A stretch of DNA of 64,000 nucleotides. Origin: Gillisia sp. Hel1_33_143 (GTDB lineage: Bacteria; Bacteroidota; Bacteroidia; Flavobacteriales; Flavobacteriaceae). Of this stretch, positions 17,891 through 26,563 are shown in pieces. Location: contig NZ_LT629737.1 of assembly GCF_900104765.1 (NCBI RefSeq), positions 3,286,001 through 3,350,000 on the forward strand, written 5' to 3'. The notes under the pieces were generated by a model. It saw nothing but the letters and a program-made list of their open reading frames with translations. It was not told the DNA's origin and did no database searches. A program made the translations under genes and the position numbers. The first letter of the stretch is position 1. Each line of letters starts with the position of its first letter.

Positions 17891-19381
17891 TTAGTTCAGT
17901 TTTTCTAACTCACCGCAGGCAATTGGCAAGAGTGCTTCATAAGAACCGTTTACTGTTTTACCATGTAGAACTATGGCTCTTTTAGTAAGCGGGTTCATTG
18001 CACTATTTAATTCTGCCGCAGAAATTAATCCGCCTTGACCTAACATAAAGGTTTCTTGATAATCAATCTCACCAGCAGGACCCATTGCAATAGGTGCAAT
18101 ATCTAGAGGTAATAAAACATTACCGTAAAAAGGAAGTCCTTCTCCCAGAGTTAATATTCCGTCTACTCCAGCAGCATCTGCAGGAGGACAACTTGCATTA
18201 GCTCCATCTGCTTTTCCATGAATGTGTTGAGCATGTGGTTTGTCTGCTCCAGATTCTGCACCAATAGCAAGAATACTCACTGTTAATTCATTTCCAAACA
18301 ATCTTAAGATTGCCGCTCCTTGAACTTTAGAATTGTTCAATGGATCTAGATCTACGCAGTAAAAAGAAGCTTCTACTCCAGGTGTATCAAATATTGGAGG
18401 GGTATCCTGTCCTTCACAATCTGATCTAAAGTGATAGTAGGTATTAGTTTCTCCGTTATAAAGTGCTTTTACCTGAGTATCATTAAATACACCATATCTA
18501 ATTAATTCTCCCGGTCCATCACCATCAAAATCTAATAATCTAATCTCTCCATAATATAGATCTTCTCCATCTCTATCTGGTAAAGCAATACATAATGGCT
18601 TAGCATAATCATCTCCATTATCATAAGTACCTACAGTATTCTGTAAAGCTCCATTTGTAAGAGCAGCTCCTTTTGGATTTGCTTCGTCTCCACTATAACT
18701 CCAAACTTCCATACTAAAATGTGCTGGAAAGTGTCTTCCACTCTCATCACAGTCATTTCCGAATACACACAATGTAATTGTATCTACATTATTGAAATCA
18801 AAGAATAAATAACCATATTCATCTGCAAATCTTTGGTCATAACAAAGAACCTCAACATCTACATATTTTTTCACTCCTAACCTTAGGTCTATACTTAAAG
18901 GAAGTGCATTGGTTACAAAACCGGCATAATTAGCAGGACCATAATCATCATCGCTTCTTGGTGCGATCCAAAGCACATTATCTGCTGCATCAAGCACTGC
19001 AAAATATTCTAACATATATGTTCCGGCGTCTAGAGTAAGATCGCTAGACTCTTGAGTCATCCACCCTCCATCTCCATTTGGAATTATAGGAATTTCAATA
19101 AACCCACCTTCATCACCATCTGCCCCAGATACCCATGACCCATTTTGCATAAGTGCAACTCTAATTTTAGTAGGTGCTCCATCAGAACAGCTAGGAACGT
19201 CCCCGGTTAAAGGAGCTTTGGAAACAGCTTTAGTGGCTGTAAAATCATTTAGGACTGCCGCAAAAGATATTGATGTCTTTCCTTCCGGGTTGTCTGCCAT
19301 AGAGCTTTCATCTTTAGTACAAGAGGAAAACAGCAGTGCAATTATGGCTAAGAAGCCAAAATAAAGTTTAATTTTTTTCAT
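17891..19381 (-). CDS. Paralogous surface lipoprotein D with CHRD-type C-terminal domain
   Basis: 496 residues. The lipobox is LLFSSC, followed by TKDESS. Residues about 30-320 are the shared domain (SISFAAVLNDF, VPSCSDGAPTKIRVAL, GDGGWMTQES, IAPRSDDDYGPANY, YVDVEVLCYDQRFADEYGYLFFDF, YYHFRSDC). The C-terminal 150 residues look like a CHRD domain: VQGAAILRLFGNELTVSI, HAQHIHGK, and a closing RAIVLHGKTVNGSYEALLPIACG. CHRD domains occur in chordin and in bacterial secreted proteins, with a likely ligand-binding role. It lies 132 bases downstream of E without an intervening terminator, so E-D may form one transcript. Confidence 0.87.
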   Translation of the reverse strand: MKKIKLYFGFLAIIALLFSSCTKDESSMADNPEGKTSISFAAVLNDFTATKAVSKAPLTGDVPSCSDGAPTKIRVALMQNGSWVSGADGDEGGFIEIPIIPNGDGGWMTQESSDLTLDAGTYMLEYFAVLDAADNVLWIAPRSDDDYGPANYAGFVTNALPLSIDLRLGVKKYVDVEVLCYDQRFADEYGYLFFDFNNVDTITLCVFGNDCDESGRHFPAHFSMEVWSYSGDEANPKGAALTNGALQNTVGTYDNGDDYAKPLCIALPDRDGEDLYYGEIRLLDFDGDGPGELIRYGVFNDTQVKALYNGETNTYYHFRSDCEGQDTPPIFDTPGVEASFYCVDLDPLNNSKVQGAAILRLFGNELTVSILAIGAESGADKPHAQHIHGKADGANASCPPADAAGVDGILTLGEGLPFYGNVLLPLDIAPIAMGPAGEIDYQETFMLGQGGLISAAELNSAMNPLTKRAIVLHGKTVNGSYEALLPIACGELEKLN

Positions 19382-19408
19382 GACACATAGTTTTTAGTTA
19401 ATAATTAA

Positions 19409-19423
19409 GAATGGTTAATAAAA
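19409..19423 (-). promoter_or_regulatory. Recurrent leader motif upstream of lipoprotein gene D
   Basis: TTTTATTAACCATTC on the minus strand, 28 bases before the ATG. It is identical to the copy upstream of gene A. Confidence 0.45.
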
Positions 19424-19513
19424 GAAGCTTATGCTATCAATTCATAGAACTGATTTTATTTACTAATTGCCTGAGTGTTGTGATATACTAACTCGGTATG
19501 ATTTATAACTGAT

Positions 19514-21190
19514 TTACTGTTGGGCACAGACATCTGCATGTACTGCCACCCAGAATTCTCCATCTCCAGAATATTTAAAATTGTATATGTTTGGATCTAC
19601 TGATGATGGGTCTGGATCTATAATACCATCTGAGTCTGGAAGTTTATCGAATTGACCAGGTGCATCTGTAACAGGCATATTATCACTAGTATAAATATGA
19701 ATTAGCTTCAGATCTATACCTCCTAAAGATTCAACACTTATAATGATATTAGATCCTTCAGCAGTAATCACTGCTGTACCTACCAATTTTTCAGGGCCTA
19801 TCTTATTATTTCCTGCTCCGGCATAAATATTAAATGAAGTATTATTTTGAGTTTGCACAGAGAAAAGTTCTGCCCATCCCCATTTAGCACTTACATTTAA
19901 CCCATCATCATCTTTTTTAGTCCATGTATGGTCTCCAAACATCCAGGCAGTATTACAAGAATCTCCATTTGTAATAGGGCATCCATTATTACTCTCCGGT
20001 CCTGGGACTGTCTTACATTCATCTTTACAATCTGGAATACCATCGTTATCTTGATCTAAATTATCATCTACATCAGGGCATTCATCACATGCATCCCCAA
20101 TACCATCAGCATCGCTATCTAGCTGTGCTGGATTATAGGTATTTAGGCAATTATCAATCTCGTCTTCTATCCCATCGCAATCAGAATCATTATCTGCACA
20201 AGGCTCATCCTCACATCCTTCTCGGAAATGATAATAGGAAGAATTACCATTATCATTGTATAGTGCAAGCACCTCTGCATCTGTAATTGTAAAGCTTTGT
20301 TTTAAACCTTCTGGAGCATCATAAGCCCCATCAAAATCTAGAATTGTGATCTCTATGTAATATGTATCTATACCTGTTCTATCTGGTAATGCTATACACG
20401 ATGGTTTCGCATATGCCTCAATGGGAGTATCATAAAATCCTGTTGAGTTAATCAAGGCACCATTTGTTAAAGCAAAACCTTTAGGATCATTAGGTTCTCC
20501 ACTAAAGGTCCACGCTTCTAAACTAAATCTCGCCGGAAAGTGGATCACTTCTTCATTGCAATAATTTCCAAATACACAAAGTGTAATAGTCTCTACGGTG
20601 GTAAAATCAAAAAACAGATATCCATATTCATCTGCCATTCTTTGATCATAGCACAAAACTTCTACATCTACGTATTTCTTTACTCCTGCTCTAAGATCAA
20701 TTTCTATTGGAAGTGGAGAACTCACAAAGGCCGCAAAATTTGAGGGTCCATATACATCATTAGACCTAGGGGCTATCCATAAAGTTGTATTATTCGCATC
20801 AAGAACAGCAAAATATTCTAAGGTATAAGTATCTTCTGGAAGCTCCAATTCTTCTACTTCATTGGTTATCCATCCATCTCCATCAGAAATCATGGAAATT
20901 TCTATATAGTTCCCAAGGTCTCCATCTCTACCTGCAACCCATGCACCTAAAGAATTCTTTAATGCTACTCTAACTTTAGTAGGAATTGTTTCAGAACATT
21001 CCGGAACATCGCCAGTTACACCTTGCTTTAAAGCAGCTCTGGTAGCTTCAAAATCTTTTAATAAGGTACTAAATGAGATAGACGCAAGATTTGAAGAATC
21101 GATCACACCACTTTGCTCATCTTTACTACAAGAAGAAAAAAACATGATTAAACATACCGAAATGGTAATACAGAGTTTAAATTTTTTCAT
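19514..21190 (-). CDS. Paralogous surface lipoprotein E with thrombospondin type 3 repeats
   Basis: 558 residues. The lipobox is MFFSSC, followed by SKDEQS. Residues about 30-320 are the shared domain (ISFSTLLKDFEATRAALK, VPECSETIPTKVRVAL, LEYFAVLDANNTTLWIAPR, YVDVEVLCYDQRMADEYGYLFFDF). Asp-rich thrombospondin type 3 repeats follow (about 325-395: DNDSDCDGIEDEIDNC, LDSDADGIGDACDECPD). The final 150 residues contain WGWAELF, FNIYAGAGNN, VGTAVI and a closing FWVAVHADVC. This pattern recurs at the ends of secreted marine Bacteroidetes proteins and is related to the end of paralog C. It lies directly downstream of the LuxR-type regulator gene. Confidence 0.86.
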   Translation of the reverse strand: MKKFKLCITISVCLIMFFSSCSKDEQSGVIDSSNLASISFSTLLKDFEATRAALKQGVTGDVPECSETIPTKVRVALKNSLGAWVAGRDGDLGNYIEISMISDGDGWITNEVEELELPEDTYTLEYFAVLDANNTTLWIAPRSNDVYGPSNFAAFVSSPLPIEIDLRAGVKKYVDVEVLCYDQRMADEYGYLFFDFTTVETITLCVFGNYCNEEVIHFPARFSLEAWTFSGEPNDPKGFALTNGALINSTGFYDTPIEAYAKPSCIALPDRTGIDTYYIEITILDFDGAYDAPEGLKQSFTITDAEVLALYNDNGNSSYYHFREGCEDEPCADNDSDCDGIEDEIDNCLNTYNPAQLDSDADGIGDACDECPDVDDNLDQDNDGIPDCKDECKTVPGPESNNGCPITNGDSCNTAWMFGDHTWTKKDDDGLNVSAKWGWAELFSVQTQNNTSFNIYAGAGNNKIGPEKLVGTAVITAEGSNIIISVESLGGIDLKLIHIYTSDNMPVTDAPGQFDKLPDSDGIIDPDPSSVDPNIYNFKYSGDGEFWVAVHADVCAQQ

Positions 21191-21395
21191 AATCAGATTA
21201 GCATTAGATAATGATATTTAGAATGGTCTATAGTTGAAATAATTTATCTTATTGAGATAAATATTAATATTAAATTATAAAGATTTGGGATTTTTAAGAC
21301 TCACTTAGGGTAGCGGGGCTAGTCTTATTACAGTAAATGTAATTTCAAAATGTAGGATATGGTATAGGGGAAATCACTTATATTTTAATGTTCCA
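21191..21395 (-). promoter_or_regulatory. Upstream region of the E-D unit
   Basis: No gene here. It holds a partial leader motif (21221-21230) and one C-rich motif (21367-21373, GGGGAAA on plus) about 175 bases before the start of E. A further C-rich stretch, AGCCCCGCTACCC on the minus strand, lies near 21306-21318. Confidence 0.4.
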
Positions 21396-22412
21396 TTAAG
21401 CATGACTAACATCAATAAGATTGTGATTAATAGCGTATATGATACTTTCTAAGATAGTTTCAGAATTTGTTCTCTTAATGATATTGGCTCTATGCTTTTC
21501 TATAGTTTTTGGAGAAATGAACAAGCGTTCTGAAATATCTTTGGTCTTATATCCTTTGCATAATAATTGAATGATCTCTTTCTCTCTAGAGGTAAAACTA
21601 TAATTGGTTAATTGACTATTTTCTTCAAAACAGGTATTTACCATTTCACAAATACTTCCAATTTCTTCCTTAACGTAAGTATCGTCTTCGGTAAATTGTA
21701 TCATCATTATATACTGGCCTTGCAGCATTTTATCTAGCTTGGAAAAGCTGATTTTAGCATTTCTAATTTTATGATCTCCAAGCCTTAATGCGGTTCTGGT
21801 AGTAGCTTGCATATGCTTACCTCGAGCAAAATTTCTTAAACTTGCCTTTACTTTCGTTTTATTCTCACAGTTTACAAAATCAGTCAATTTTACACCATCT
21901 GCGCTGTCAATTTTAAAAGTTTGCTTAAAAGAATCATTCATAGAAACTATTACTTCCTGCTGTAAAAGCACCACAGGATTATTTAATAGGTTGAACAACC
22001 CTAAAAATGCATCCTTCCAGTAATTAGAAAGTGATAGATTTGCATAAACTTGATCTATTAAACGTTCACTTAGAGCTGTAGAAGACGCTGCATCATAAAA
22101 GATATCATCTAAAAGAGGTTTATAATTAAGATCTATCTCTGCCTTATCTAAAATATTGGCATACATAATTAACCAACTCTTATTCAGAAAATGTGTAGAC
22201 TTGAAATTCTCCAAATTCTTTAGATCCTGAGTTGTAAAAGAGGTCTGGTCTATAAGAATTATATCTGGTAATAATTTTAAAGCTAATGTATAAGCTGTAT
22301 GCATAGAACTTACCACGTTCACTTCAAAATATCTACTTAGACCTTCCTGTAATTCACTAATAATTTCTTGCTTATTACTAATGAAAATTAGTTGCTTTTT
22401 CTCTGTTCTCAT
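21396..22412 (-). CDS. LuxR-type transcriptional regulator with degenerate receiver and PAS-like regions
   Basis: 338 residues from the ATG at 22412 (MRTEKKQLIFISNKQE), where the first beta strand of a receiver-like fold begins. An in-frame ATG at 22508 would add 32 basic residues. Residues 1-125 resemble a receiver domain with DIILIDQTSF in the phosphoacceptor position, but the acidic pair and the Lys are not clear, so it may be phosphorylation-independent. A middle region (about 130-255) looks PAS-like (NNPVVLLQQEVIVSMNDSFKQTF). The C-terminal HTH is typical LuxR/FixJ: FTSREKEIIQLLCKGYKTKDISERLFISPKTIEKHRANI. Position and a shared upstream motif suggest it controls the lipoprotein array; this is not shown. 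Confidence 0.82.
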   Translation of the reverse strand: MRTEKKQLIFISNKQEIISELQEGLSRYFEVNVVSSMHTAYTLALKLLPDIILIDQTSFTTQDLKNLENFKSTHFLNKSWLIMYANILDKAEIDLNYKPLLDDIFYDAASSTALSERLIDQVYANLSLSNYWKDAFLGLFNLLNNPVVLLQQEVIVSMNDSFKQTFKIDSADGVKLTDFVNCENKTKVKASLRNFARGKHMQATTRTALRLGDHKIRNAKISFSKLDKMLQGQYIMMIQFTEDDTYVKEEIGSICEMVNTCFEENSQLTNYSFTSREKEIIQLLCKGYKTKDISERLFISPKTIEKHRANIIKRTNSETILESIIYAINHNLIDVSHA

Positions 22413-22902
22413 CTTCAAATTTTTTAACAATAAAGATTCCTTACCTTTTAGGTTGATAAACTTCAGATTTGGGCGAATTTTCTTTAATACCATCAGGGCA
22501 GATGACATTAAAATTTTCAGGGGGAAAATTGACTATTAAAATAAACGATATCGTAATATATAGTTTGAGCTGGGGAAAACCTTTCAGAAATCTTCAGATT
22601 CTTAAAAGGATAGCTCTTTTAGGGATTTTAAATATAGGGGATTCTACCCATTGGAACCAAAAAGTTCTCGTAATATTATCCTTACAAATAGGAGTTAATT
22701 CTCTCGTTATAAACGTATTAGAATCAGATAAAAGAAATGCGATCTCTGCTTTTTCCTATCAAAAAATTGCAATTTATTTATCTTTTAAACTAATTTGAGA
22801 CAGGGTCTTCCTGAAGTAAATATACAAGTTTAAACTAAAAATTTTACCTATAAATTAACAGCTGCTAATTGAGGGTTACTTTTTAGTTTGCAACAGTTTA
22901 GG
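22413..22902. promoter_or_regulatory. Region between the LuxR gene and uvrA
   Basis: Apart from a possible N-terminal extension of the LuxR gene (to 22508) I see no gene. Two copies of the minus-strand C-rich motif lie here (plus GGGGGAAAA at 22520-22528 and GGGGAAAA at 22572-22579), consistent with autoregulation. Confidence 0.45.
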
Positions 22903-22910
22903 TACCTTTG
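22903..22910 (+). promoter_or_regulatory. -7 promoter element of uvrA
   Basis: TACCTTTG matches TAnnTTTG, 17 bases before the ATG at 22928. No matching -33 element at the usual spacing. Confidence 0.55.
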
Positions 22911-22927
22911 CCCCCTTGAAAGAAAAT

Positions 22928-25759
22928 ATGGCTAGAGCTGAAGAAAATATTGAAGTATTAGGGGCCAGGGTTCATAATTTAAAAAATATTGATGTAACCA
23001 TTCCCCGAGAAAAATTAGTGGTTATTACAGGACTTTCAGGTTCTGGAAAATCGTCTTTAGCATTTGATACTATTTATGCTGAAGGCCAGAGAAGATATAT
23101 TGAAACATTCTCTGCTTATGCAAGACAATTCTTAGGAGGTTTAGAAAGACCGGATGTAGATAAAATTGAAGGATTATCACCGGTAATTGCTATAGAGCAA
23201 AAAACCACCAGCAAAAACCCTCGAAGTACCGTTGGAACTATTACAGAGATCTATGATTTCTTAAGGTTGTTATTTGCGAGAACTGCAGATGCTTATAGTT
23301 ACAACACCGGGGAGAAAATGGTGAGCTATACAGATGAGCAGATAAAAAATCTTATTATAGAAGATTTTAAGGATAAAAGAATAAGCATACTAGCTCCCGT
23401 AATAAGATCGAGAAAAGGGCATTATCGTGAACTCTTTGAGCAAATTGCCAAAATGGGATTTGTAAAAGTGCGAACAGATGGAGAGATTCGAGATATTGTT
23501 AAGGGAATGAAACTCGACAGGTATAAAACCCATGAGATCGAGATTGTAATAGACAGACTTAAGATTGATGATAGTGTTCAAAATCAGAAGAGATTAGAAG
23601 AAAGCATCAATACTGCCATGTACCATGGAGATGATGTTCTAATGATCATGGAACAGGATTCTGGAGAAATACGTTATTTTAGTAGGAATTTGATGTGTCC
23701 TACTACCGGTATCTCCTATCCTAATCCAGAGCCAAATAATTTCTCTTTCAATTCTCCAAAGGGTGCTTGTCCAACTTGTAATGGTATTGGGACACTTCAT
23801 AAGGTGAATATAGACAAGCTCATTCCAGATGCTTCAAAATCTATTAAGAAAGGAGCATTAGCGCCACACGGACCTCAGAAAAAGAACTGGGTTTTCTCAC
23901 AACTAGAACTTATTGCAGAACGGTTTGACTTCTCTTTAGCAGATGCTGTAAGTACCATCCCTGCAGATGCGATGAACATGATCTTATATGGAGGGAAAGA
24001 AAAATTTTCCAAGGAGTCTAAAAGTATAGGGATTACCAGAGATTTTAAAATTGATTTTGAAGGGATTGCTACTTTTATTGAAACTACCTATCATAATAAC
24101 GATTCTACTTCTTTAAAGAGGTGGGCAAAAGAATATATGGACAAGATAGAATGTCCAGATTGCAATGGTTCCAGATTAAGAAAGGAATCGCTGTATTTTA
24201 AGATCGAAGATCAAAACATAGCAGAGCTAGCATCTAAAGACATTGTAGATCTTGCAGATTGGTTTAAAGATCTTGATGCTAAACTTACAGAAAAACAGCT
24301 AGCTATAGCTACAGAAGTTATAAAAGAGATCAAAACGAGATTGCAATTCTTAGTAGATGTGGGTCTTACCTATTTATCTTTAAATAGAGGTTCTAAATCT
24401 TTATCTGGAGGAGAAGCGCAAAGAATAAGACTAGCTACACAAATTGGTTCTCAACTGGTGGGTGTGCTTTATATTTTAGATGAACCTAGTATTGGGCTGC
24501 ACCAACGAGATAATGAGAAACTTATCAATTCTCTGGTTGCCTTAAGAGACATAGGTAATTCTGTTATAGTTGTAGAGCACGATAAAGACATGATAGAAAG
24601 AGCAGATCATGTTATAGATATAGGTCCGAGAGCTGGAAAACACGGAGGAGAAATAATTAGCCAGGGAACTCCAGAAGAGATCATGAAACATGATACCATT
24701 ACGGCTGCATATCTTAATGGAACCATGAAAATGGAAATTCCGGATAAGAGAAGGAAAGGAAACGGAAAAACGTTAGAACTTAAAGGAGCCACCGGTAATA
24801 ATCTTAAAAATGTATCTATAAAAATCCCTTTAGGAAAAATGATCGCGGTTACCGGTGTTTCAGGAAGTGGAAAATCTACGCTTATTAATGAAACGCTATA
24901 TCCTATAATGAACGCTCATTATTTTAACGGCGTAAAGGTTCCAAAGCCTTACAGGAGTATTAAGGGATTAGAACACTTAGATAAAGTTATAGATATCAAT
25001 CAAACGCCAATTGGAAGAACTCCGCGTTCTAACCCGGCTACGTATACTGGAGTATTTTCTGAAGTGAGAAATCTTTTCGCAAAAACTCCAGAAGCTATGA
25101 TTCGCGGTTACAAACCTGGAAGATTTAGTTTTAATGTAAAAGGAGGTAGATGTGAAACTTGTAAAGGTGGCGGGTTACGAGTTATAGAAATGAATTTTCT
25201 TCCTGATGTTTATGTAGAATGTGAAACCTGCCAAGGAAAAAGATTTAACAGGGAAACGCTAGAGATTAGGTATAAGGGAAAATCTATTTCTGATGTGCTG
25301 GAGATGACCATTAATGAAGCTACTAGCTTTTTTGAATTGATTCCGAAGATCTACAGAAAAGTAAAGACCATACAGGATGTTGGTCTTGGATATATTACAT
25401 TAGGGCAACAAAGTACTACGCTCTCTGGAGGAGAGGCGCAACGTATTAAATTAGCTACAGAACTTTCAAAAAGAGATACCGGAAATACTTTTTATATTCT
25501 TGATGAACCAACTACCGGATTACATTTTGAAGATATACGTGTTTTAATGGATGTTTTGAATACATTAGCAAACAAAGGAAACACTGTGTTGATCATAGAA
25601 CATAATATGGATGTTATTAAAATGGCAGATCATATTATAGACATTGGTTACGAAGGTGGCAAAAATGGTGGTAAGGTACTTGTAACAGGAACTCCTGAAG
25701 AAGTTGCCAAACATAAAAAGAGCTACACCGCTCATTTTCTTAGAAAAGAATTAAATTAA
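22928..25759 (+). CDS. uvrA: Excinuclease ABC subunit A
   Basis: 943 residues from the ATG at 22928 ([23 protein letters not shown]); a TTG at 22916 is less likely. It has two ABC ATPase modules, with Walker A motifs [10 protein letters not shown] and [10 protein letters not shown] and signatures [12 protein letters not shown] and [12 protein letters not shown]. Its zinc-finger cysteine sets are [25 protein letters not shown] and CETCQGKR. It is the damage-recognition subunit of nucleotide excision repair. Length and domains are complete and standard. Confidence 0.98.
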   Translation: MARAEENIEVLGARVHNLKNIDVTIPREKLVVITGLSGSGKSSLAFDTIYAEGQRRYIETFSAYARQFLGGLERPDVDKIEGLSPVIAIEQKTTSKNPRSTVGTITEIYDFLRLLFARTADAYSYNTGEKMVSYTDEQIKNLIIEDFKDKRISILAPVIRSRKGHYRELFEQIAKMGFVKVRTDGEIRDIVKGMKLDRYKTHEIEIVIDRLKIDDSVQNQKRLEESINTAMYHGDDVLMIMEQDSGEIRYFSRNLMCPTTGISYPNPEPNNFSFNSPKGACPTCNGIGTLHKVNIDKLIPDASKSIKKGALAPHGPQKKNWVFSQLELIAERFDFSLADAVSTIPADAMNMILYGGKEKFSKESKSIGITRDFKIDFEGIATFIETTYHNNDSTSLKRWAKEYMDKIECPDCNGSRLRKESLYFKIEDQNIAELASKDIVDLADWFKDLDAKLTEKQLAIATEVIKEIKTRLQFLVDVGLTYLSLNRGSKSLSGGEAQRIRLATQIGSQLVGVLYILDEPSIGLHQRDNEKLINSLVALRDIGNSVIVVEHDKDMIERADHVIDIGPRAGKHGGEIISQGTPEEIMKHDTITAAYLNGTMKMEIPDKRRKGNGKTLELKGATGNNLKNVSIKIPLGKMIAVTGVSGSGKSTLINETLYPIMNAHYFNGVKVPKPYRSIKGLEHLDKVIDINQTPIGRTPRSNPATYTGVFSEVRNLFAKTPEAMIRGYKPGRFSFNVKGGRCETCKGGGLRVIEMNFLPDVYVECETCQGKRFNRETLEIRYKGKSISDVLEMTINEATSFFELIPKIYRKVKTIQDVGLGYITLGQQSTTLSGGEAQRIKLATELSKRDTGNTFYILDEPTTGLHFEDIRVLMDVLNTLANKGNTVLIIEHNMDVIKMADHIIDIGYEGGKNGGKVLVTGTPEEVAKHKKSYTAHFLRKELN

Positions 25760-25784
25760 AACTTAGATTTTGAATAAAGACTTG

Positions 25785-26474
25785 ATGAATACAAAGCAAG
25801 GCAATAAAGCCTGGAACGAAATTAGAACCAACGATTCTTGGGCCATTTTTAAAATAATGGGAGAATTTGTAAAAGGTTATGAAAAACTTAGTCAGATTGG
25901 TCCATGTGTATCCATTTTTGGATCTGCAAGAACAAAACCAGATCAAAAATATTACAAGCTAACAGAACGTATCGCGCAAAAAATTGTAGATCACGGTTAT
26001 GGTGTAATTACTGGTGGTGGACCAGGGATCATGGAAGCAGGAAATAAAGGAGCACATCTTGGAGGAGGAACTTCTGTTGGTTTAAATATAGACCTACCGT
26101 TCGAACAACACGATAATCCTTATATAGATCAGGATAAAAGCTTAGATTTTGATTACTTTTTTGTTAGAAAAGTAATGTTCGTAAAATACTCTCAGGGTTT
26201 TGTTGTTATGCCAGGAGGATTTGGAACTTTAGATGAATTATTTGAAGCTATTACACTAATACAAACTAATAAAATAGATAAATTTCCTATTATTCTTGTA
26301 GGTACAGATTTTTGGGGTGGCCTAATAGATTGGGTTAGATCTACACTTTTAGATACTTTTGAAAATATAAGTGCTGGAGATATGGATCTTGTTCAAGTGG
26401 TAGATACAGAAGATGAGGTTATAGACATTTTAGATAAATTCTATGATGAATATAATCTAAGTCCTAATTTCTAA
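25785..26474 (+). CDS. LOG-family protein (TIGR00730, lysine-decarboxylase-like fold)
   Basis: 229 residues from the ATG at 25785 (MNTKQGNKAW); TTG codons at 25770 and 25782 are less likely. It has the Rossmann-like nucleotide-binding motifs GGGPGIMEAGNKGA and MPGGFGTLDELFEAITLIQT, which define the LOG family. Many members are cytokinin riboside 5'-monophosphate phosphoribohydrolases or general nucleotide 5'-monophosphate nucleosidases, not lysine decarboxylases. It lies 25 bases after uvrA and is probably co-transcribed. Confidence 0.88.
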   Translation: MNTKQGNKAWNEIRTNDSWAIFKIMGEFVKGYEKLSQIGPCVSIFGSARTKPDQKYYKLTERIAQKIVDHGYGVITGGGPGIMEAGNKGAHLGGGTSVGLNIDLPFEQHDNPYIDQDKSLDFDYFFVRKVMFVKYSQGFVVMPGGFGTLDELFEAITLIQTNKIDKFPIILVGTDFWGGLIDWVRSTLLDTFENISAGDMDLVQVVDTEDEVIDILDKFYDEYNLSPNF

Positions 26475-26563
26475 ATTTTTAGTATAGGTTGTTAGCAAGC
26501 TAAATTGCTTTAATTATCTTTAATTTCAATTTATATTACTAATAAATTAATGCCCATTCTCCC

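Noticed and set aside
16555-20190. Short repeats in lipoprotein genes C and E as a repeat array
   Set aside because: They are codons of thrombospondin type 3 motifs (D-x-D-x-D-G patterns), in frame and diverged, not a CRISPR or satellite.
11548-21190. A polysaccharide utilisation locus
   Set aside because: No SusC/SusD pair, glycoside hydrolase or TonB-dependent receptor is present; the carbohydrate-binding-like module alone is not enough.
22469-22798. Plus-strand open frame of 109 codons between the LuxR gene and uvrA
   Set aside because: It partly overlaps the LuxR reading frame in antisense, has no conserved pattern, and covers the C-rich regulatory motifs. It looks like a chance open frame.
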